From Palsa-459 sp963841965 (GTDB lineage Bacteria > Actinomycetota > Acidimicrobiia > Acidimicrobiales > RAAP-2): a stretch of DNA of 5,968 bases. The stretch covers positions 1 to 5,968 of the forward strand of contig CAWJES010000005.1 in the NCBI GenBank assembly GCA_963841965.1. The letters are read 5' to 3'. Of this stretch, positions 1 through 5,104 are shown one piece after another (the first letter of the stretch is position 1; each line of letters starts with the position of its first letter). Below the pieces are notes generated by a model. It was given only the letters and a program-made list of their open reading frames with translations, was not told where the DNA came from and searched no databases. Made by a program: the position numbers and the translations under genes.

Positions 1-2318
1 GTCGAACAGCTGCTTGCCCAGATCCGCGTCGTAGCCCGTCGCGACGCACCCGGCGATGAACTTCTCGCGCTCCTTCGCGATCAGCTCGCGGATCTTCTTG
101 CCGCAGGCCTTGCGGAGGTTGTCGGCCTCCTCAGCGAATAGCCGGCCATCCGCTGCGCGACGCGCATCACCGACTCCTGGTAGATCATCAGCCCGTACGT
201 GTCCTGGAGAACCGGCTCGAGGTCGGGATGCTGGTAGTGGATCGGCTCCCTGCCGTTCTTGCGGTCGGCGTAGTGGTTGTGCATGTTGTGCGCCATCGGC
301 CCCGGCCGGTAGAGCGCGACGAGCGCGGCGACGTCGTCGAAGCTCGACGGCGCGAGCCTGCGCATCAGCGCTCGCATCGGACCGCCCTCGAGCTGGAACA
401 CGCCGATCGAGTCGCCCCGCGACAGCATCGCGAACACCTCGGGGTCGTCCAGGGCGAGGTTGTCGAGGTCGGGCCGATCGCCGGTGCGCAGCTCAACGAG
501 GTCGCAGGTTCGCTCGAGCACGGAGAGGTTGCGAAGGCCGAGGAAGTCCATCTTGAGCAGGCCCAGCGCCTCGACTCCGTGCATCTCGTACTGCGTGACG
601 ATCGGGGCGTCCTCGATGCGCCCCTGGCCGTCAGGCTTGCGCTGGATGGGCACGTACTCGACGAGGGGGTCCTTCGTGATCACCACGGCGGCCGCGTGGA
701 TACCGTCCTGGCGGCGGAGGCCCTCGAGCCCCCGGGCGACCTCGACGGTCTTGCGGACGGCGTCCTCCTCCTCGCACATGCGCCGCAGCTCGCTCGACGC
801 CGCATACCCGTCCTCGTGCCCGGGGATCCTCTCGAAGCACGCCGCGAGGGGCGTGTCACGCCCCATCACGAGGGGCGGCATCGCCTTGGCGACCCGGTCC
901 CCGACGGAGTAGTCGAAACCGAGGACGCGCGCCGCGTCGCGCACCGCGGCGCGCGCCTTGATGGTGGAGAACGTGACGATCTGCGCGACGTGGTCCTGGC
1001 CGTATCGCTCGGCCGCGTAGCGGATCACGTCGGAGCGGTAGCGCTCGTCGAAGTCCATGTCGATGTCGGGCATCTGCTTGCGGCCCGGGTTCAGGAATCG
1101 CTCGAACAGCAGGTCGTACTTGATCGGGTCGAGGTCCACGATCCCGAGGCAGTACGCCACGCAGCACCCCGCGGCGGACCCGCGGCCCGGGCCGACGCGG
1201 ATCCCCGACTCGCGCGCGAAGCGGATCAGGTCCCACACGACGAGGAAGTACGCCGGGAACCCCATCGACGAGATGACCCCGAGCTCGAAGTCGAGCCGTT
1301 CGCGGACCTCGGCCGGCGGGTCCTCGCCGTAGCGGCGCACTGCGCCCTCGTAGGTCAGCTCGCGCAGGTACGCCGACGCCCGGTCCTCGTAGGTGGCGCC
1401 GGTGATGCGCGAAGGCACCTCGAACTCGGGCAGCGCCGGACGGCCGAATTCGATCTCGACGTGCGCACGCTCTGCGATCAGCAGGGTGTTGTCGCATGCC
1501 TCCTCGACCTCGCGGAAGAGGTGGCGCATCTCTGCGGCCGACTTCAGGTAGTGCTCCGTCCCCTGGAATCGGAAGCGGTTGGCATCGCTCAGCAATGCCC
1601 CGGTCTGCACGCAGAGCAGCGCATCGTGGGCCTCGGCATCGCCCCGGTGCGTGTAGTGGCTGTCGTTCGTCGCGAGCAGCGGCGCGCCGATCCGCCTCGC
1701 GATGTCGACGAGCTTCGGATTGGTGAGTCGCTGGTCGTCGAGGCCGTGGTCCTGCAGCTCGACGAAGAAGCTGTCGCGTCCGAAGATCTCCTGGAGCCGC
1801 GCCGCCTTCGCGAGCGCACCGGCGTCGTCCCCGGCGAGCAGGCTCTGCAGCACGACGCCGCCGAGGCATCCCGATGTCGCGATCAGCCCCTCGTGGTACT
1901 GCTCGAGGAGCTCCCAGTCGGCGCGCGGCTTGTAGTAGTACCCCTCGAGGAACGCCGCTGACGAGAGCTTCAGAAGGTTCGCGTATCCCGCGTTGCTCTC
2001 CGCGAGCAGGGTGAGGTGGTAGTAGAGCTTGCCGCCCTCCGCGTCGCCGCCCGTGTCATCGACGCGGCCGCGTCGGACCGGTCGCTCGAAGCGCGACTCC
2101 CCCGCCATGTACGCCTCTGTGCCGATGATCGGCGTGATCCCCCTCTCACGGCACGCCTCGTAGAAGTCGAGTACCCCGTACAGGTTCCCGTGGTCGGTGA
2201 TGCCGAGCGCCGGCTGCCCGTCGGCCACCGCCGCATCGACGAGGTCGGTGATCCGAGCCGCGCCGTCCAGCATCGAGAACTCGGTGTGGGTGTGCAGGTG
2301 AGTGAAGCTCCCGGACAC
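1..2318 (-). CDS. dnaE: DNA polymerase III alpha subunit, N-terminal part (3' end outside window, one frameshift)
   Basis: This is the catalytic subunit of the replicative DNA polymerase. The first 729 residues read in one frame from a GTG at 2318. An N-terminal PHP domain spans about residues 5-290, with all the expected metal ligands: H9, H11, D18, H43, E68, H101, C151, D219 and H221. This suggests an active PHP proofreading exonuclease, as known for mycobacterial DnaE1. The polymerase core follows, with GPGRGSAAG at 376-384, the catalytic pair D418/D420 in PDIDMDF, the third aspartate D591 in LKMDFLGLR, and HAAAVVIT at 541-548. One base is missing near 131. Downstream of it the other frame reads on as EADNLRKACGKKIREL and ends GKQLFD at base 1, exactly as the family does. 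About 770 of the usual 1,150-1,200 residues are present; the tau and clamp binding end lies outside. The start is supported by a strong ribosome binding site. Confidence 0.97.
128..137 (-). other. Single-base deletion frameshift in dnaE
   Basis: Reading on the minus strand, dnaE runs to GYSL and then falls into a nonsense frame that stops at base 81. Adding one base between the leucine codon and the following AGGAGGCC restores GYSL-EEADNLRKACGKK, the conserved family sequence, and the new frame stays open to base 1. dnaE is essential, so a sequencing or consensus error is more likely than a real mutation. Confidence 0.85.
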
Positions 2319-2326
2319 CTGGCCTG

Positions 2327-2334
2327 CCTCCTCC
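2327..2334 (-). promoter_or_regulatory. Ribosome binding site of dnaE
   Basis: On the minus strand this reads GGAGGAGG and lies 8 bases before the GTG at 2318-2316. It is a near-ideal Shine-Dalgarno match, and it decides for this GTG as the start, giving a protein that begins just before the PHP motif HTHTEFS. It contrasts with the other promoters in the window, which look leaderless. Confidence 0.75.
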
Positions 2335-2347
2335 GCGCGCGCGGACT

Positions 2348-2372
2348 ACATCGATGTGACTCTTGGAACTTA
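2348..2372 (-). promoter_or_regulatory. Possible dnaE promoter with palindromic site
   Basis: Within the gap of about 114 bases between bpa and dnaE, the minus strand shows TAAGTT (2372-2367), which fits the actinobacterial -10 pattern TAnnnT. Just after the expected transcription start comes a perfect 10-base palindrome, ACATCGATGT (2348-2357). That position would suit an operator or an mRNA leader element. I see no convincing -35 box. Both calls rest on short motifs. Confidence 0.3.
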
Positions 2373-2410
2373 GCGTCGCCGGGACCGTCGCACCGACGAC
2401 GCCACGGACA

Positions 2411-2428
2411 CGCGGCCGACCGGCCGCG
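2411..2428 (-). terminator. GC-rich hairpin after bpa, probable terminator
   Basis: CGCGGCCG-AC-CGGCCGCG is a perfect inverted repeat (8 + 8 bases around 2). As RNA it would form a 7-base-pair stem of only G-C pairs with a 4-base loop. It begins 4 bases beyond the bpa stop codon, the usual place for an intrinsic terminator. No run of U follows, so this would be the U-less type often proposed in high-GC actinobacteria. It would separate bpa transcription from dnaE. Confidence 0.5.
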
Positions 2429-2432
2429 ATTG

Positions 2433-2930
2433 CTACAGGTAGGCGCCCGGCCGGGTCCCCTGGGGGCCGTCGGTGCCGGGGAGCTGGCGCTGGCGCATCT
2501 CCTCGAGCTGCGCGCGCGCGGCCATCTGCTGGGCCATCAACGTGGCCTGGATGCCGTGGAAGAGGCCCTCCAACCAGCCGACGAGCTGTGCCTGGGCGAT
2601 CCGGAGCTCGGATTCCGTGGGGACGCCCTCGCCGAATGGGATCGCCATGCGGTCGAGCTCCTCGGCCAGGTCGTCGGACAGCGCGGTCGCGAGCTCGCGG
2701 ATGGACAGCTCGTAGATCTCCCGTAGCCGGGTCCGGCCCGCCTCGTCGAGGGATGCCGTGCGGACCTCATCGAGCAGCTGCTTGACCATCGAACCGATCC
2801 GCATCACCTTCGCCGGCGACTCGATCATCCCGGTCTCCTGCTCGTCGGCGGCGACCTGGGCGGGGTCCAGGACCTCGTCGGGGCCGATCGACACCGGCGG
2901 GACGGCTTGGAAGCTCGAGGGGTCAGTCAT
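2433..2930 (-). CDS. bpa: Bacterial proteasome activator Bpa/PafE
   Basis: This 165-residue protein belongs to the Bpa/PafE family (DUF2587), typified by Mycobacterium tuberculosis Rv3780 (about 174 residues). Family members form an ATP-independent dodecameric ring on the 20S proteasome and feed it unfolded proteins, including the heat-shock repressor HspR in mycobacteria. The hallmarks are visible: PAKVMRIGSMVKQLLDEVR at 39-57, the helix IAQAQLVGWLEGLFHGIQ at 111-128, AQQMAARAQLEEMRQ next, and a C-terminal GAYL in place of the mycobacterial GQYL, the tail that docks into the proteasome alpha ring. The acidic N-terminal 35 residues look disordered. The ATG at 2930 gives the normal family length; the open frame continues upstream to 3365 but only as antisense to rrf2. 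The gene is divergent from rrf2 and is followed by a GC hairpin. It predicts prcA/prcB elsewhere in the genome. Confidence 0.95.
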   Translation of the reverse strand: MTDPSSFQAVPPVSIGPDEVLDPAQVAADEQETGMIESPAKVMRIGSMVKQLLDEVRTASLDEAGRTRLREIYELSIRELATALSDDLAEELDRMAIPFGEGVPTESELRIAQAQLVGWLEGLFHGIQATLMAQQMAARAQLEEMRQRQLPGTDGPQGTRPGAYL

Positions 2931-2936
2931 CTCACC

Positions 2937-2942
2937 ATGATG
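2937..2942 (-). promoter_or_regulatory. Possible -10 box of bpa (leaderless)
   Basis: On the minus strand this reads CATCAT, matching 4 of 6 bases of TATAAT (A2, T3, A5 and T6), and ends exactly 6 bases before the bpa ATG. No good Shine-Dalgarno sequence lies at a workable distance before that ATG. The first base is wrong for the consensus, so it is the weakest of the three similarly spaced boxes in the window. Confidence 0.3.
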
Positions 2943-2984
2943 CCAGCCTGCTGGGCCGGCCATGCCACCCGGGCGCCGCGTCGG

Positions 2985-2990
2985 TAGTCT
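2985..2990 (+). promoter_or_regulatory. -10 box of rrf2-type gene (leaderless)
   Basis: TAGTCT fits TAnnnT and is followed by exactly 6 bases and then the GTG start at 2997. Transcription would therefore begin at or next to the start codon, giving a leaderless mRNA. No Shine-Dalgarno sequence precedes the GTG, which agrees. No clear -35 box is visible. Confidence 0.5.
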
Positions 2991-2996
2991 CACCAT

Positions 2997-3425
2997 GTGC
3001 GGGTATCGACCAGGGGCGACTACGCGAGCAGGGCGCTGCTCTCGCTCGCCCTCCACGACAGCGGCGAGCCGACGTCCGTCCGGGACATCGCGGAGCGAAC
3101 CGGACTGCCGCAGCCCTACCTCGAGCAGATCCTGCTCACCTTGAAGGGTGCCGGGCTCGTGCGGTCCAAGCGCGGCGTCGGCGGGGGCTACGTCCTCGCG
3201 CGCGACCCCGCTGAGCTCACGCTCGCGGAGATACTGACCGCGGTGGACGGGCCGATCCAGGCAGGCTCGTTCGGAGAGCCCCACACCGATGGCGCGTGCG
3301 ACCACGAGGGCCAGTGCATCCTCCTCGCCGTGTGGTCCGACGTCTCCGCCCAGCTCCTCGAGCACCTGACGGGGGTCACGCTGGCGGACATGGTCAGGCA
3401 GGCACAGGGGACCGCCCGGGTCTGA
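2997..3425 (+). CDS. Rrf2-family transcriptional regulator
   Basis: This 142-residue protein has the Rrf2 layout. An N-terminal winged helix-turn-helix starts MRVSTRGDYASRALL (GTG start), continues with SVRDIAERTGLPQPYLEQIL at 27-46 (recognition helix), and has the wing RGVGGGYVLAR at 59-69. Then come TLAEILTAVDGP and a C-terminal dimerisation helix. Rrf2 proteins such as IscR, NsrR and RsrR bind DNA as dimers and often sense Fe-S status, nitric oxide or redox state through cysteines. Here C101 and C107 (spaced C-x5-C) are present, but the third IscR-like position is W113, so a three-cysteine IscR-type cluster site is incomplete; other ligands or a non-cluster sensor are possible. Divergence from bpa over 66 bases makes bpa and itself candidate targets. 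The ATG two bases upstream (2995) is in the wrong frame. Confidence 0.9.
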   Translation: MRVSTRGDYASRALLSLALHDSGEPTSVRDIAERTGLPQPYLEQILLTLKGAGLVRSKRGVGGGYVLARDPAELTLAEILTAVDGPIQAGSFGEPHTDGACDHEGQCILLAVWSDVSAQLLEHLTGVTLADMVRQAQGTARV

Positions 3426-3454
3426 GCCGGGAATGCGCTGTCACACCGCCGCGT

Positions 3455-3460
3455 TATAAG
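3455..3460 (+). promoter_or_regulatory. Probable -10 box of the sigma factor gene
   Basis: TATAAG matches 5 of 6 bases of TATAAT and is the most AT-rich spot in this gap of about 97 bases. It implies a start near 3467 and a leader of about 55 bases before the ATG at 3523. No convincing -35 box lies 16-18 bases upstream. Confidence 0.45.
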
Positions 3461-3508
3461 AGTCGCTGAAGAAGGTTCGCGAGACCCTTGTGCCCCTCAG
3501 CCGACTCA

Positions 3509-3515
3509 AGAAGGA
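3509..3515 (+). promoter_or_regulatory. Ribosome binding site deciding the sigma factor start
   Basis: AGAAGGA lies 7 bases before the ATG at 3523, a good Shine-Dalgarno match and distance. It would fall inside the coding region if the in-frame GTG at 3490 were used, so it supports the downstream ATG. Confidence 0.65.
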
Positions 3516-3522
3516 TGGTTCC

Positions 3523-4371
3523 ATGCAGACCCCCCGTCGAGCAGCCACGAACACCTCGGACACCCTGGGCCTCTTGCTGCGGGACCTTGACCGGTACCCG
3601 ATGCCCAACTACGAGGAGCAGGTCGAGTTGGCGAAGCGCGTCGCGGCGGGGGACGGGGACGCCAAGAAGCAGATGGTCGCCGCCAACCTCCGGCTGGTCC
3701 TGCACTGGGCCAGGCGCTACCAGGACCGCGGCGTCGAGATGGTGGACCTCGTCCAGGAGGGGACGTTCGGGCTCCTTCGGGCCGTCGAGAAGTTCGACTG
3801 GGAGCGCGGCTTCAAGTTCTCGACCTACGCAACCTGGTGGATCCGTCAGGCCCTCCAGCGCGCCGTCCAGCAGCACGGCCGGACGATCCGCATTCCCCTC
3901 GAGGTCGGCGAGCTCCTCCAGCGCCTGGAGGCCACGACTGCGGAGCTGACCAGCCAGCTCGGTCGTCGCCCCACGGACGACGAGATCGAGGCCGCGACAG
4001 GGATGTCCCGCGCTGAGCGGGCCAACCTGACCGGCCTCGCCGGCGTGACGGCCAGCCTCGACCAGCCCGCGTCCTCGGACTCGTCCACGGTCCTCGGCGA
4101 ACTCATTGCCCCGGAGGATGACAACTGGGTCGACGACGTCGAGCAGGGCATGCTCGCCGAGCAGCTGCACGGTGCGCTCGACAAGCTCGACGACCTCCCC
4201 CGCCAGGTGCTGACGATGCGCTTCGGCCTCGACGGCTCGACGCCGCTCAGCCTCCAGGCGACGGCTGACCGGCTGGGCATCGGCGTCCGCAGGGTTCGTC
4301 GAGCCGAGGAGGAGGCGCTGAGCGACCTCCGAGAGGACGGCGACGTCATCGCCGTCCACGAACCGGTCTGA
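3523..4371 (+). CDS. RNA polymerase sigma-70 family factor (group 2-like)
   Basis: This 282-residue sigma factor lacks region 1.1. Region 1.2 begins near residue 13 (DTLGLLLRDLDRYPMP). Region 2 spans about 45-125, including the core-binding stretch DLVQEGTFGLLRAVEKFD (75-92) and the -10-melting motif KFSTYATWWIRQA (98-110), with F99, Y102, W105, W106 and Q109 conserved. Region 3 covers about 127-200 (LGRRPTDDEIEAATGMS at 146-162). Region 4 spans about 213-270 (LPRQVLTMRFGLDG, then the helix-turn-helix). The recognition helix reads IGVRRVRRAE (253-262) where housekeeping sigma has VTRERIRQIE. The residues usually contacting the -35 element are thus changed, although -10 recognition looks standard. 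It may be an alternative sigma for a stress or growth-phase regulon. The ATG at 3523 is chosen for its ribosome binding site. No anti-sigma gene is adjacent. The principal sigma factor is a less likely identity. Confidence 0.9.
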   Translation: MQTPRRAATNTSDTLGLLLRDLDRYPMPNYEEQVELAKRVAAGDGDAKKQMVAANLRLVLHWARRYQDRGVEMVDLVQEGTFGLLRAVEKFDWERGFKFSTYATWWIRQALQRAVQQHGRTIRIPLEVGELLQRLEATTAELTSQLGRRPTDDEIEAATGMSRAERANLTGLAGVTASLDQPASSDSSTVLGELIAPEDDNWVDDVEQGMLAEQLHGALDKLDDLPRQVLTMRFGLDGSTPLSLQATADRLGIGVRRVRRAEEEALSDLREDGDVIAVHEPV

Positions 4372-4380
4372 TCAGACCGG
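4363..4380 (+). terminator. Palindrome spanning the sigma factor stop codon
   Basis: CCGGTCTGATCAGACCGG is a perfect 18-base palindrome that contains the TGA stop (4369-4371). As RNA it could form a 7-base-pair stem with a GATC loop. There is no U-tract after it, so a terminator is only one reading. Because it ends 20 bases before the -10 box of the next gene, it could instead be a protein binding site. Confidence 0.35.
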
Positions 4381-4400
4381 GCCCCTCAGCTGGCGCACCG

Positions 4401-4406
4401 TAGGGT
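4401..4406 (+). promoter_or_regulatory. -10 box of the nitroreductase gene (leaderless)
   Basis: TAGGGT fits TAnnnT and lies exactly 6 bases before the ATG at 4413, the same spacing as for the rrf2-type gene. No Shine-Dalgarno sequence is apparent, so a leaderless transcript is likely. No good -35 box is seen. Confidence 0.5.
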
Positions 4407-4412
4407 GGGCTG

Positions 4413-5104
4413 ATGGATCTGCGCGAGGCCCTGCGCTCAACCGGGGCGGCACGATCGTTCACGAGCCAACCCGTCGATCCGGCCGTCCTCTTCGACCTCC
4501 TCGACACCGCCCGCTTCGCGCCCAACGGCGGGAACCGGCAGGGCTGGCGGGTCGTGGTGGTCCAGGACGCCGAGCGAAAGCGCCGGCTCCGCGACCTCTA
4601 CCTCCCCGGGTGGTACGAGTACCTCGCCCAAGCCAAGGCCGGCCTCGTCCCCTGGGCACCTGTGACCGACGACGCTGCCGAGGCCGCGGCGATCGCCCAG
4701 GGTGCAGCCCTCCAGGCCGCGTCCGCTGGAGCCCCCGGGGACTTCGCCGAGCAGCTGGACGAGGTCCCGATCCTGCTGCTCCTGGTCGCGGACCTGCGCC
4801 GGGTGGCGGCGCTCGACAAGGACGCCGACCACTACACGTTCATCGGCGGCGGCTCGATCTACCCCTTCGCATGGAGCATCCTGCTCGCTGCGCGCGACCA
4901 GGGGCTCGGAGGCGTGCTGACGACGATGGTCGCCCGCCGCTAGCAAGAGATCCGCGAGCTCTTCAACCTGGAGCCCGCCTACGCCGTCGCAGGCGTGCTG
5001 GCCCTGGGCTACCCGGCGTTCCAGCCGACCAAGCCTCAGGCGCGGCGGAGGTCGAGGCGTTCGCGACCGTCGACGCGATCGACGGTCCGGCGTTCACGCG
5101 CTGA
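4413..5104 (+). CDS. Nitroreductase-family FMN oxidoreductase (interrupted by amber codon and frameshift)
   Basis: The protein is a flavin enzyme of the nitroreductase fold, which typically uses NAD(P)H to reduce nitro-compounds, quinones or similar acceptors; the substrate here is unknown. Residues 1-176 read cleanly: the FMN-phosphate motif ARSF (13-16, R14), APNGGNRQGW (36-45), a variable middle, then GGGSIYPFAWSILLAARDQG (145-164) and LGGVLTTM. A TAG follows at 4941-4943, yet the same frame resumes with family-like QEIRELFNLEPAYAVAG and ALGYPAFQPTK. Between 5034 and 5047 the frame shifts (two extra bases or one missing) into EVEAFATVDAIDGPAFTR, the normal C-terminus, ending at 5104. A G-to-T change (GAG to TAG) plus a small indel explains everything and gives about 229 residues, a normal length. 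The gene overlaps the convergent rluD end by 11 bases. Confidence 0.85.

Larger units (their letters stand above)
2930..2997 (+). repeat. 10-base direct repeat flanking the divergent promoter region
   Basis: TCTCACCATG occurs at 2930-2939 and again at 2988-2997, one copy abutting each start codon of the bpa/rrf2 pair. The interval also contains the 8-base palindrome GGCCGGCC near its centre. The repeats could be coincidence or part of a regulator binding site; Rrf2 operators are usually inverted rather than direct repeats, so autoregulation is only a guess. Confidence 0.3.

Noticed and set aside
228..1961. Long open frame of 577 codons on the plus strand
   Set aside because: It lies fully antisense to dnaE, whose motifs are unmistakable. 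The translation is rich in R, V, E and H with no recognisable domain, which is the usual mirror of a high-GC gene.
2016..2726. Plus-strand open frame of 236 codons over the dnaE start and bpa
   Set aside because: It is antisense to both genes and lacks recognisable protein features.
2995..2997. ATG as start of the Rrf2-family gene
   Set aside because: It is in a different frame from the conserved protein; the GTG two bases later starts the correct frame with MRVSTRGDYA.
2931..3365. Upstream extension of the bpa open frame to 310 residues
   Set aside because: The extra part is antisense to the Rrf2-family gene, and the Bpa family length and motifs fit the ATG at 2930.
3490..3492. In-frame GTG as start of the sigma factor
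   Set aside because: The 11 added residues show no conservation that I recognise, and a good ribosome binding site lies just before the ATG at 3523.
3454..4359. Open frame of 301 codons on the minus strand
   Set aside because: It is the antisense shadow of the sigma factor gene, with no domain or ribosome binding site.
4437..4946. Minus-strand open frame of 169 codons opposite the nitroreductase
   Set aside because: The plus-strand frame carries clear FMN-binding motifs; this one has none.
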